This document shows positions 50,431-63,008 of a stretch of DNA of 64,000 bases, one piece after another. The first letter of the stretch is position 1. Every line of letters begins with the position of its first letter. The notes under the pieces were generated by a model, which made no database searches, had not been told where the DNA came from, and saw only the letters and a list, made by a program, of their open reading frames with translations. This DNA is from Numida meleagris (lineage: Eukaryota; Chordata; Aves; Galliformes; Numididae), in NCBI RefSeq assembly GCF_002078875.1, contig NC_034411.1, positions 5,770,917 to 5,834,916 on the forward strand, read 5' to 3'. The position numbers and the translations under genes were made by a program.

Positions 50431-53400
50431 AACTTGAACTTGCTGCAGAAAGTCTGCTATGCTGACATATATCCGTGGGACAGGGCCAGCTAATCATATT
50501 TTTGCATAAAATATTGAAGGAGATCTGTAAGGAATGCTAGAGGCAGGTTGCTCTTACAGCACATTACTGAACTGAAGTCTCCTCTAGCTGCGGTTTGGTC
50601 CTCCTCACTTAAGCAAGCATATGCACAAAACAATTATTTGCATTTCTTGGAATACTATGTATCTATTTCCTACTGTAGCTAAGCTGCAAGCACTTAAAAA
50701 ATCATCAGCATCAACAACAAAAGAAAAACCCAACCCTTATTGTCTCAGGTCTTAAAAATGGTTGCGTATTTGAAAAATCTTGCTGATGTGAAAGAAGGCG
50801 TTACTATTTTATTTGAAGCGTTACTATGTGTCAGACAAGAAGCAGAAGGCTGAAAATGTTGTGTTAAGTGGAACAGCTTTCTTATATGTGAAGTAAGAAG
50901 ATGACTGCTAGACTAGGCAGAGCAATTGGGCAAAATGTCCCATTGTCACTTTGTATAGAAACTAAGAGGTGAAAAGGATCGTTTTTCTGAATTAGAATAA
51001 AGCCTGTTCAGAGCAAGGGTCATTTCAGGGGTTAACTGAACATCCCAGTAAACAAGGTCATTAGGTTAGTGCTTGCTAAGTTCTGATAAGACCCTGCAGT
51101 ACTTACCTGCCCACTTCTTAGCTGAGTAGTTTTCTTAAGAGATGTGGGCATAGCTTAAGCACAACTTTAGACCTTAGATCCAATTAAAGTCACCATAAAA
51201 TAAATGGAGACAGGTGGGAAGAAGAGTAGATGATAAAGAAAACTAATGCAGTAGTAAATCCTCCACTGCCATTGGGAAAATCAGTGTCCCATTGTCCCCT
51301 TGAATAAATGTTGGCCTGACAGCTCACAGTGTTTGTGGTGTAGCTGCAGAAGTTTGGCATGCTATCTCCTACCAAAAAAATGAGTTGTGGGTGTCAGAGC
51401 TCTCTGAGACTTGGAGATGTGCTGTATCTGTTGGAGAAATTAACGGTGTCTTGTTGTCAGGTCTTTAGCAGCCAAAATAACACTTCTTATGCTGGACAGA
51501 GAAAAAGAAAACATTGTTATGTAGTTAGCATTCAGTGGGGTTAAGTAATAATCTGGATCTCAACCATTTTTGCTGTGTATGTTTATTCATTCTAAGGCCT
51601 TCATTCAAGACCTTTACTCGATTCAATAAGAAAAATTCTATTTTCATAATTATTATTTATCCCTCTTCACAAAGAAAAGCAAGCTATTTATTTCTCCAGC
51701 CTCTACTCTTTGTTGCTTTGCTTTCTTGATCCTCAAGTTCTTCCGTTTTTAACTGGTACTGTCTGACACCGTAACAGTTGGCCATATATAAAATTTTATT
51801 TTAAAATCATTTTTCAGAAACTACTATCTAAAAAGAATTTGATCTAATGTCTGCAGAAGTAAATGGGCCTTGAGTAGTTGGCACTTGGTCTGTAGATATT
51901 CAAACCATTATTTAAGTGTAATAGCTTAAGATCTCATAAAGAGGTATCAGCATTTGATCAAAACTAGTACTGGAGAACATAAATAGATGATATATAGTTA
52001 ACATTCCACAATCAAGATGTGGTAGATCTGTTTGTTCGGTAGAGTGCACAAGAAAAATCTATTACTACTGCGAAGGACAAATGTGTATATTTTTTAAGGC
52101 CTCAGCTGCCCATCTTCTCTCTGTAGGTCTGACAGTAAATGCTTCAGTTAGCTAAGAAAAACATTTAAAGATACAGAAACTAAATATAGTGCAGATCTCT
52201 CTGAATGTTGCATCTTTGCGTCTATCTGTACCTTAATCTTTGCTATGTAGCCATTGTTCAGTCTAATCTTGCAAGCAGAATATATGTCTTGAAATAGCCT
52301 ATTGGCTATGGAGCTTACTGGATGTCCCAAAACCATAAGCAGGTAAGATTTTTACCCTCTTACTCCAAGATTCTAATGAAAAAATAATTAGAAATGCCCC
52401 CGAATCCTCCCTTGCTAAGGCTTCCACTGTCCCAGCAGAGTGCTACTTGGCATGGAGATGGAAAAGGAAAGTGAAAATGATCTTCAATTGAGTTCTTAAA
52501 ATGAAAAGAAAGAAATGATTGATTTAAAATCTCCAGTACAATAGTATTTAGGCATATCTCTTCAACTCCGCAGGTTTTGACTGAAGCATTTCCTTTATCA
52601 TTTTGCTGAGCTCCAGGGAAAACGTGTGGAGGATATCAACTTCTGTGGCAGCTTTTTGCATAGTGTAGAGATTTCACTGAAGAGGCAGCTCTGTCCAGTG
52701 CTGTGGTTATTGCAAGAATGTCATAGTGGCAGCATCTCTGTCAGCAGCTGTCTACCATTGCCGTGCTTTTACATTCTGGCCTAAGCTCATTACTCCATCT
52801 CTTGGTGCCCGTGCATGACTACAGTGTACCAGAGCAAGTGGGTGTATGCACCAAAAAGGTAGAGTGATAAGGTAATTAAAATTCATAGTTGTCAGTTAAG
52901 ACTTCTTATGCCTAAGCTATAAAGCATTTTACAAAGGAGTGCAAGTTTTATTAAGACTGTTCTGCAGACAAAAGATAATGAAAGATCCCATCCAACTGCA
53001 TCCAGGAAGCCAGTTTAAAGCCCTGGCATAGTTGTAGCTGTTTTGAGCCCTTTGCCCTGCTACCCAGGAAAAGATGATAGAGAGGAACAAGCCTGATGTT
53101 ATTAAATAGAGCTGCAATTCAGTCTTAGCTGCAACTGGGCCTTGTATAACTACCGTAAAGCTTCTTGCTTGGGTGAAAGAGGGTTAAAAGAGGCATTGCT
53201 CCTGATGACCCAAAAGAAAGCCAGCTTGCACACTTTACTTATCCTAGCCCTTACTGGGGCTGTTAGATTTAGGCTCCCACCTTCTCTTCTCTACATGTTT
53301 TTCCATCCAGTGATGTATTGCTACAATTGACAGCCGATGGCAGTAGTGCATGAGGTTGACTGGAAAAGTCTCCTTCAGTGTGCATGCACACACTGTGGCA

Positions 53401-55476
53401 TCCAACAGCTAGGGAACTGCAGGCAAAGACCAATGGTTTACGTAGGACCAAGGAGAGGATCCATGCCTTCTTCCGCCATAGAGGTTGGAGGGGGAAAGGA
53501 GAGTGGAAAAGAAAAGAAATTAAAAAGGCTTTTATAGCTTCTAACATCAGTGATGAACTAGGTAAAGGGAGCCTGAAGAGCAAGAATATCAGGTGGAAGT
53601 CCTGAGGAAAAGTTTGTTAGAGGAGTGGATGGAGTGGTGTGGATGGAAGGATGGTAGACCTCGGGAAGCTGAGAAGGACAGACAGATCCTGTAAGTGGTG
53701 TCTGTATGTGTAAGCTAAGCCTCCCACAGGAGATTTGACCACAGAGATATTCCCTCATGGCATTAACAACTTTGGTCCAAGCCAGTGAAAAATGGATAGA
53801 AAGGATCAAGGAAAAGTGATAATTTGCAAAACTGCAGTGTCTCTATGAAGCGTTAGAGTGGGTCGGTATGTACGATGGCAGCAATTGTTTTAAGCTAAAC
53901 AATGAGTAATCTCTTTCTTTATAACCACAGATGCAGACATACGCAGACACTGTATTCTAATGGTGTCTATCACTTTATTGAATACAAGCTATATACTCTG
54001 TTGTGCGCAAGCTTTATGGCTGTGATAAAACTTGCACTGTCTTGGTTTGTACTGCTTAATGCAGTGTAAAGAAAGGGTTTTTTTTTGTTTTAGTTCTATA
54101 CAAGAGTATTCTGAGCAGGACTGACAAAATGTATTGAGCTTAAATGTTAGTACAACAAATATTCCATGCAAAACATGTAGAGAGTGCTTCTCAGGAGACT
54201 GAATAGGTGATCAGTTTCTAACAATAAAAAAAAAATATCTGTGATTCTAAGTCATCAATCTAAAGAAAGTTGAAATCTGAGAGTGATGATACTAAAGGGT
54301 CATATCCACAATATGCTTGCCTTAATGCACTTTCATCTATCATATGTATGGTGAAAAGATTGTAAATAAGACAGCGGCCCTACATCATCTCTATCTATTG
54401 GGTTAGTTTAACTCATCACTGCCTTTTCAGAAATATAGCAATACTCACTATGGGAGTAAGTGATATTTCTTATAAAACTTGTGTGGACATTCAGCTCTTT
54501 GCCCTGCAAGATTTTCCCTGTGCTACTGGAGTACAATTTACTTAACAACATTGATTTTTTTTTTCACACCACTGTAATTTTGCTTTGTAAATTCTATAGT
54601 TCTCCAGTGTCTTCATGAAAAAAGCCATTTGGCTTTTTAGCAAGGCCTTGCATTGTCGTCTGGTGAATTTACTTTTATTTACTAGGTTATATTTGGCAGA
54701 CTTACCATTAACAAGAACTTCATCTCTGAGGGGTCATTCTTCTCCTTCTCTCTGGAGTGCAGCCATGGGATCGTCTCCATACACTCTTCTGAATATTTAC
54801 CTTATTCATTCAGTTTGCAGTAATTCCAGCTAGTATTTGCCTTGAGTGTTTTTAGTTGTATTACTGCTTCTATATTATTTGCTTTCTTTGTTCTTTGTAT
54901 TTGCCCATGCAGGTTTTCTGATAAAGTTTTTCACAGTCTGTGCTTTCTCTGCTGTTCCCTTATGGCTGTGTCTTATTTGCTTGTTTGCTGAATCAGAACA
55001 GGCCTGCCCAACTGTTTAAGAGAAGAAAGTCTGTGCTATCTGCAGTTGCAGAAGAAACAAGTAACATCAGTCTTCTGTTACTGTACTTCTCCTAGCAAAA
55101 ACTAAGCTTTGAGGGGGAAAAAAAACATACTTGGAGTCTGAGTTTTGTTTGAAAAGTCAAATCAATTAAAAAAAAATAACGTCAAACACAGTTGTTTAAA
55201 TGGATTTTGGCAATCTTTATGGCTGGAGATTTTTTTTCTGGGACATAAAGTATTTTCTACGTAGGTTTGCTGCGGGGTTTGACCCTCACCCTGTGGCACA
55301 CTGCCTTGGGGTGAATGGACAATACAATTCATACCTTCAAGAAAGGTAAGAAATTTGGAGTAGGCTGTTTACCTGGGTGTTAAGAAAGGCCATGGGACTT
55401 CATTTCATTACGTGAGGCAGACTCTTAACAGCCACAGGCTCCTTGTTGATATGCACTTCTGGATGTACCTATTTAG
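50431..55476. other. Unique sequence without a recognised gene
   Basis: About 5 kb, AT-rich. A perfect donor-like sequence on the minus strand (CAGGTAAGTACTG, reverse of 51097-51109) is not supported by an open exon. A 104-codon minus-strand frame at 53269-53583 and plus-strand frames around 53337-53605 overlap each other and show no domain. No repeats were recognised. Confidence 0.55.
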
Positions 55477-55547
55477 TATCATAGAATCACCAAGGTTGGA
55501 AAAGACCTCCAAGATCATCCAGTCCAACCGTCTGCCTACCACCAATA
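55477..55547 (-). mobile_element. CR1 LINE 3' end, short fragment
   Basis: The plus strand reads ATCATAGAATCACCAAGGTT followed by the CCTCCAAGATCATCCAGTCC block, the reverse complement of a CR1 terminus. About 70 bases remain. It is close in sequence to the start of the copy at 40730 and probably of the same subfamily. Non-coding, strongly 5'-truncated. Confidence 0.88.
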
Positions 55548-55830
55548 TAAGCAGTTTCCAAGAACGATGATCCAAATCAAGCTCCCATTCAAGTCTACGG
55601 GTCAGATCCTGAGCTGGTGAAATGGATACGTGTCAATGGAGACATCTCTACTTGTCCTAGGGATCCGGATTCAGGTCTTTTTGTCAGTATTGTGTATTGG
55701 AGTGGTGTTTAATACATTAAACAGTAGTCTCTCATGTTGGACATTGAGATGAGTAATACTGCAGTATGCAGCCTAACTTAAAGGCAGTTTGAATGAGTTT
55801 TTCCCCCTCTGTGACTTGATAACGTTTTCA

Positions 55831-55858
55831 GAAATGCAACACAAGAAATGCAACACAC
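55831..55858 (+). repeat. 14-bp tandem duplication
   Basis: GAAATGCAACACAA (55831-55844) is followed directly by GAAATGCAACACAC, one mismatch. Probably replication slippage. Confidence 0.8.
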
Positions 55859-58800
55859 AAGGAAAAGCTGTTCTTAACAGCTGTTTCTTCAATGCCTTTA
55901 AGGTAGCTGGCAAAAGGCAAATCTCCAAGGACTGCTGAAACGTGGTTGCAGCTGTAAAGGGAGATAAATAGAAAGAAGCTACTTCATTTCCTGGTTGAAG
56001 TTTTGGTTTTGTTTCTTTAGTGCAAACCTTACAGCAGCTCTGCAGTGCATATGAATTTGACACATATTTTTCTTCACATGCTACGTCTGTCTTCATGTTT
56101 AGTTTTGCTTCTCATAGACCAGGAAAGACTTTTCTTAAGGATGGATCGACTTAAATGACTGTGATCTTCTGTTTGCTGAGATTCCACTGTAAAATATCTA
56201 AATAATTTCCATGCAAGTGTCAAAAAAGCTGGTACGTTTTATTGAATTCCAGATCACATACTGTGCTTAAACTTTGGAAAGCAGACGAACAAAACAGAAG
56301 TTACTGTAGTTTGTAGTTCTTCTGTGTTAGAGGCTTATATTTGCTTTTCTGGATCAATCCAGAAGTACATCCAGCCTAGTAAACAGTCTCAACCAGTAGC
56401 TACATTGGGAAAAACTCAGGAAAGTACTATAGAACTGGATGTCCCTAAAATACCTTTCCATATATATTGTTTTCTATCCTTTGGCAATCTGATGAGTACT
56501 GTTTTCCAGACCAGGAGACTGTGGCTGGACCATCCTGATTAATTCTACCAATGATGAATGAGTCTAATTTCTTCAACCTATTTATAATTTGGCGTCTGCA
56601 ACATTCTGTTGTGGAGAGCTCTGGAATTAAACAGTGTATTGCATAGGGAAGCAAAAAAATCTTGTTTGTTTTTCAGCCTGCTGCCAAGTAATTTTGAGTC
56701 CAAGCACCAGAAATGTGAGCCTCTGAAATCTCTCAAGATTTATTTCACTCTGAATCTGCCACTTTCCCAATGCTAAACTTTCATGCATGATTATAAAGAG
56801 CTCTAAATTGTTGTGCTTCAGTAGTACCAGAAACTAAGTGAAATCTAAAGCTAGGGCCTGCATCCATGCTTTAAACATTGCAACTTGTCTTTGACATTGC
56901 AAGTATTCCTGGTATTGGAAAGAGGGAGCCCTGGCTCCCTCATGGAGCTCTTGAGGGAGACATTTAAGATGATTATGTATCTGAAAGTCCTTGTACCAAG
57001 TGGTAAAAAGCAATTAAAGATTTCTAACAAGTCACACCATCCATTAAGCAAGCATCACTGTTTAATTTTACATTATCTTTTCCTGTGCAGGTTTTGCTTT
57101 TCTCCCTCAGAATTACTTCTTTTTCTTCTTCTTGTTGGTTTTGTTTTTAAGTCAGGTCTGTCTTTCAGGAGCTGTCCGAGAGATGGTACGGATTTGGTGT
57201 GTTTGCCTCTAGGGATCAGTGGCTGATGGTGAAAAAACAAGAGCACCTCTCAGAAAAAAAATTGCATGCAGGGGGTCAGTGATGTATTCTTTATACACAA
57301 CCATTTGATTACAGTCGCTTCTGTAATGAGTATAATAAGGCACAGAACCCAATTAACGGTCCACCAGGAGCGGTGATGATGGTCTTTGTGCGCTGCTGGG
57401 GTGAACTAACATCAGGATTTAGTTAGGCTGGAGGCTACTGCATTTATTGAATATTTTCCCTTGGTGGTGAGCAGTGCCGGCTTTATTCCTTTAAAGAGAG
57501 GAAGCAACATGAAAACTGAAAGCAAGCATGACTGAAGGTTGCTAGCAGCAGCAGAGGATGGGTAGGCTCAATTCAATTTAGCTCTGCTTGACAACTTGCT
57601 TTATAGCTACGTATCTTTTTTATCTGAACTTCAAAAGTCTTTCAAAGATGATTATAGGAATAGATTAAAAAATGCTACTAATTAAAATATGAAAAAAACA
57701 CAGTAACCTGGGACGACTTGGTGCTGTTGTTTCTAGATGTCCTTGAAGTCAGAAACCTCTGCTAGGGAACAGTGTGTTCTTCTCTGTGAGGATATGTTTT
57801 CGTCTGTATCTGAATTGAGGTCTCAATACAGTTAGTTCGCAGAGATGCAGATATTTACAATGTTTGAATAATGTCAAGAAGAAAGCAGATAATCAACATT
57901 GTATATGCTGAACAAGAATTGATTCTTAAAATGCTTTATTTCAAGAGTGGTGGGCAGGTTTCTATGTGTCTGGAGTACTCTTCATCATAGAATAGAGTTA
58001 TGTGTCTGGGAGCAGTCGTGTTGGTGATTATTTTGGGAAGCCTTGCAACTCTGTATTTGAAGTAGGACAGTTTTGCCCCTGTAAGAATTCAGCAGCAAGG
58101 TGCCCATGTTTTGAGCTGTTCATTACATGGCAGAGATGTGCTATTTTACATCTGTTGTAACTGCAGAGTGTAACAACAATTGGCCCAGGGACTCAGACTG
58201 GCTTTAGTAGCATCCCTCTTCCTTTTTATGTCTCAGGATCCGAGACTCCCAGGTCTGCTGACCCTTTCTGAGTGTTTGTTTAGACATACAAAGACAATGG
58301 CTGGTAAAGAAGAAAAAATATTGCCTCATTTCATCTAGGGAAAGCAGGCAAGTCCAATCCTTTCTCCCATGCAGAACTGCACAGAAGCCTTGCTGTAGAA
58401 TCAGGACTGAAACTTCACATAAACCAGGCATTCATCCTTCCTGTGCATCCTCAGGCTTACTGATTGTGCAGTGGATGTGCCATTGTGTTCTCAGACAAAG
58501 CCAAGCCCAGTTTTTTTTTTTCTTGGAAAATTGAAGTATTAATGTTCTGAGTCCAAACTATGCATTTTAAAATACCAGAATAAGGCTGCATGTTCAATTT
58601 TGACAATTTGACAAAGTTGAAAGCAACTGAAATCAACAATTTATAATGAGAAATATTAGTGAATTCTAGTTGAAGTTATTATAAACAAGTATATCATCCC
58701 TTGTAAGAATAACAATAATGACATTGAACAAGTAATTTACTGTAGTATCTTCTTATGGTAATAGAAAATCCTGCTGGTTTCATGAATTTTATTTGGCCTT

Positions 58801-59687
58801 CGTAGTCTATGCAGGGACTAAACTCTCAGGAATGGAGATCTCACCAGTTTTTCACATTCATGACTTCTGTTACCTGCAGCAGTGTCTGATGCTACTGCTT
58901 TCCGCCTCTCACCACAGGGGCTCTTTGTCTTTGCCATACCCTGGACTTATCAGTGTTGCTCAACTTGAGCTTTATTTAGATAGGGTTTTTTTCTTAGCAG
59001 TTTTCCCTTGTCAAATCCTGAGCACTCTGGCACTCCATCACTTCAGTGTAATTTATTCATGTTTACCTTGGTTTTCCTCCACAGAAAGTTGAAAGATGCT
59101 CTCACTAAGGTGTCCATTACCCTCTGGAATTGCGTCCAGGAAACCTCCGCTCCCATGGGGACCTCTGGTACAGCCATGTCCAGCTATCAAGAGGTAGCTG
59201 CTGCTTGCAATTTCATTGCTAATTGCAAAGCTGTTCTGCTCCCATTCTGTGCTCTGTCTGGTAGTGCTCTCACTTGGGCTGCAGAAATATGGTTTGTGCT
59301 GTCTGTTTGCTGAGTACCTTTGAAGGCATGGTGCTTAGCGGAGATTTCTCATCCTCTCTACCAATATGCAAGCTGCTGCTATTTTCACGCAGTGCCGCTC
59401 CTCTTTTAGACTGTCACCTTCATCCAGTCAGGTTATTACAGAATTCTAGTAGAGCTTAAACCCATGTTGGATCTGATCCTTTGTATATGAGCCCAAAAGA
59501 GTGAGCTGCAGGTGTCGTTCCTGCAGGGGATTCTGCAGCTTTGCAGGTTCCCTCAAAGCCTATAACTTCGTATGCATATCAAAAGGAGTTGCCTTGGAAA
59601 CGAAACCTCTGAACCTTCAATTAATTTCAGGGGAGCAGAAGGTCATCTGCCCAGTCAGCAGAGCTGTGTGTCAGATACTAATAGTGC

Positions 59688-59705
59688 GGGGGGGGGGGAG
59701 GGGGG
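59688..59705 (+). repeat. G homopolymer tract (11 G, A, 6 G)
   Basis: Eleven guanines, one A, then six guanines. It can form a G-quadruplex on the plus strand and is a likely site of sequencing length error. Confidence 0.85.
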
Positions 59706-62700
59706 TGAGTTGGTAAGGCCAAAGGTGTTTTTGTTTTAAATGTTGAGAAAATTGAAAAGAATGTGAGAAGCAAATGGTAAGTTTATGCATTGAAGATAAT
59801 AGCTGAAGTAAGTGCTTTGCTTTCATGAGGAAAAAGTCAGTTTGCCAGGAAGCTACAATGCCTGTACCTGCTTAATCATGCTGTTATTGCAGGTGACGTT
59901 GTTATCAGTGTGGCTATATGGCCAAGCCCTTGTGTCCCCAACAGCAAATGTAAGGGAGACATCCTCAGACGCCATCAGCTCAGTGTAGCTCTGGGGAATT
60001 AAATTGAAACCAAGGGCCGATCGCAAAAATTGGACTAGACCAGACCTTTGGCTAGTCTAAACACTGCTGCTCCACAAAATGAGCTAAATCTGCCCTTTGG
60101 TTCAGCATGGAAAGAGAAACCTCATTTCTACAAATTGTTTTTCTGCCTTCTAGTGATTGATGTAGTGTATCTGACAGCAAGTGAGATTTAAAAATCATTC
60201 TCCAATTAAACACAACTGCTTAGCAGCTGAGCATACTGTTACTGCATACAGCAAATACAGAGACCACATCAAAGAGTACAGCCCTGATGGATGGCTTAGG
60301 TGCAGGTGGTAGCACTGCAATGAAGTGGATGTCTCTTCCTTCTTACAACGTGGGCTTCTGCTTGAAGACTGCGTCTGTATGCAGAGAAGCAGTGATCAAA
60401 CATGGCAGTGGCAAGCATGAGTGGGCACTGTGACTGTGTGGTTGGTCCATTGAGGTCGGGAGCACTCAGCCTCAGAGCAGCAGTGTGCAGAGCATGGAAA
60501 AGCTATACCCTCTGTCATCCTTTTTTCAGGTGTTTTTCTGCTTTAGCTTCTATTGTTCTTTAGAGGAGAATTAGTGAGAGTCATTGGGAAGCCATAACAA
60601 AGCTGCAGTACGTGAACAGGTAAACTGGCAAACATTAGGGGAGAAAGACTGTAAGGAGGAGAGTGCTCTGAATGTCTTTTCTAAGTTTGCTGGTGACGCC
60701 TACCTGACCGGCTTAACTATGTGAACTAGAGCATTGGTATCACGCTTCAATGATTGATCTACAAAAGCCAGACAGCTGATGTGGGCTTCTCTGCCTGAAT
60801 CAAAGAAATCAGAAGAAATAGGAAGAAAGGAAAGGACAGGCTGTCTTGGAAGCATCTGTGCATCATCACACACATCCTCTTTATGGTCATCAACTTGCTA
60901 TCAAAGTAGCCCTCTGCTCTTTGACTCTGATTCTTGTCCTGCTTAACACACAAAAGTGAGCGTAGCTACCATTTAACCTGATGCTGTTAATCTGACACCA
61001 TTCCTCACCCAGAGACATTTCCTTCCCCATAATCTTCTAGCTCTCTGTAAGAGAGTATGAACAGGTTTTGAAGGAGGCAAGCAAAATGGAACCACCTTAA
61101 AAGCGGCCACTTCTTGAAAAAGAGTCAGTAAATAGGGTGTTATTCACCACCTACTTATTCTGTCACAACTAGATCCTCTGGTTGGTCGAGTTTGTTGTAT
61201 CTGGGCAGAGTGTTTTTATTCAAAAATATTTTGCTATGAAACTGACATTTTTCTAGATTGCGTTATCCCTGAGGGCTAAATGGGGAGATGAGAAATGGTT
61301 TTGATGAAAGAACAGGCAGAGAATATCTGTCAGTGCTAACTCTTCCACAGGTGACTGCACATTCATTCTCCTGACAGTGGCTCTTGACTTGGCTGTGACA
61401 TTTAAAATAAAGAACCAGAAAATCCTGACACAGAATGCTAGCCATAACTGTAACTTTAGACGCAGTACAAAGCGGGTTGGAAGAAGTCAACATATTAATA
61501 TGTTATTCTCATTTTATAGCTAATTAAAAGAACAGAGGATCAAGTGTGCTTCTCACTCAAAGTCTTGATTTACTGGCCTACCGTGCTGTTCTGCCTCCCT
61601 GCTTTTTGACATAGCCATGGTGGAAGTAGCAATTTCCCCCAATGGGGAATGTGTTCTAGGTGCCTGCTGTGGCCATGAGGAGCAGGGAAAGCTCTAGTGG
61701 GCCAGGGTTCTTCTGAAATGGGAATAAGATTTGTGGTTCTTTCTCCCACACTGTGACTCAAAGTGGTTTTGTGCAAATGTATTACGTTCTTGACTGTATT
61801 TGCAGCTCAGGACGATCCTGTCTGTCAGAGTAGGGCATGCATGTTGCTCTAGAACCATAATGTGATAACTGTTAAACACGCTGCACACAAAACCCTTCCT
61901 GGCATGAGCTAAACGTAGGTTTGAGGAACTTGCTCAATTTTAAAAGGTGTGAGACTTTCGGTAGCAGTTGGAAATCTGGCATCCCTGCTCCCAGAGCCTT
62001 TGTAACTTTGCTCTGCCAGCAGAGGGATGAAAAGGAGCCTCAGAATAACAGTGTACCAGGCTCACTTAACTGGGAAAAGAAAACCTGTTTGTACAGAGCA
62101 GTGCTTCAGATCACCAAGGTTTGTTTGCAGTACCACTGCACATCCTCGTAATCCAGTTAAGGTTAAGTGGGAGACATGTAAGAAACATCCTTCTGGATGT
62201 GATGATTATTTCTAAACCCTTATCTGCTCTTGTCAGAACAATCATATTAAGCACCTATTGTACAGAAGAAGGGTCACTTTCTGCCCCTTTGAACTACAGC
62301 CAGTGTTGCTGCATTGGGAGCATGAGAGCTTTCTGCAAGGCCAGCTTGATTCCTCATTATTTCTTGAAGGTTCTGCTTTGGAGATTCCAGATAAATGTAC
62401 TGAATCCTGATTATGATTTTCTTTCATTTGTAAAAACAAGGAATGTGAGAGTACAAACATTCTGCTTGATTCTCACAAAGCATTATCAGAATTACTTTAT
62501 TTCATAGTCAGAAGGTTGTTCCCCCCTCCTCTCCCAATTTTTAACGAGACAAGCTTATATGGCACAAAATTATACTTAGAAAGCTTTTAATTCAGCTTGA
62601 TTGGAGTATCATGAAGATCTTAAGCTTATATATGCAGACAGAACTGGAAGCAAGAATTATCCAGTAGCATTATCTTTTAATGGCTGTTTCTATTTTTGTT

Positions 62701-62984
62701 CTGAATTCATTTGCTTAGAATAATAGCTAAAATCTTATGCGGTATCTGGAGAAAGCATCACCAATGCTTCAGTTAGCAGACAAAGGGATAAATAGGTTTA
62801 ATTTCATGGAAGCTTTGTTAGATGAATTTTGTTTAATGCCAAATCAACATTTGGTTTGTTTTTAGCTAGAAATAATTAAGTGGGATTGATGGCTAGCATG
62901 TTACGAGCAGGCTAAAATGTACCCTTGGCAGAACAGATGAGTTCAGGATGAGCAAAGAACCAAGGTCACTGTTAAATATCTTGA

Positions 62985-63008
62985 TTATCTCAAGATATCT
63001 TGAGATAA
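62985..63008. repeat. 24-bp perfect palindrome with terminal GATA-type sites
   Basis: The 24 bases equal their own reverse complement, centred on GATATC. Each end is TTATCT or AGATAA, a consensus GATA-factor site (AGATAA). A further copy of one arm (TATCTTGA, 62977-62984) lies just to the left and pairs with TCAAGATA (62990-62997), so two overlapping hairpins are possible. A regulatory role is inferred only from the motif arrangement. Confidence 0.8.

Noticed and set aside
51097..51342. Minus-strand exon suggested by CAGGTAAGTACTG donor and CTTCTGCAG acceptor
   Set aside because: The frame entering from the acceptor runs into a stop after about 50 codons, well before the donor, and the peptide is not recognisable; kept only as a note.
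62023..62118. 96-base open segment between CCAGCAG and AAG/GTTTGT, as a possible exon
   Set aside because: Weak donor and unrecognised peptide; nothing else supports a gene here.
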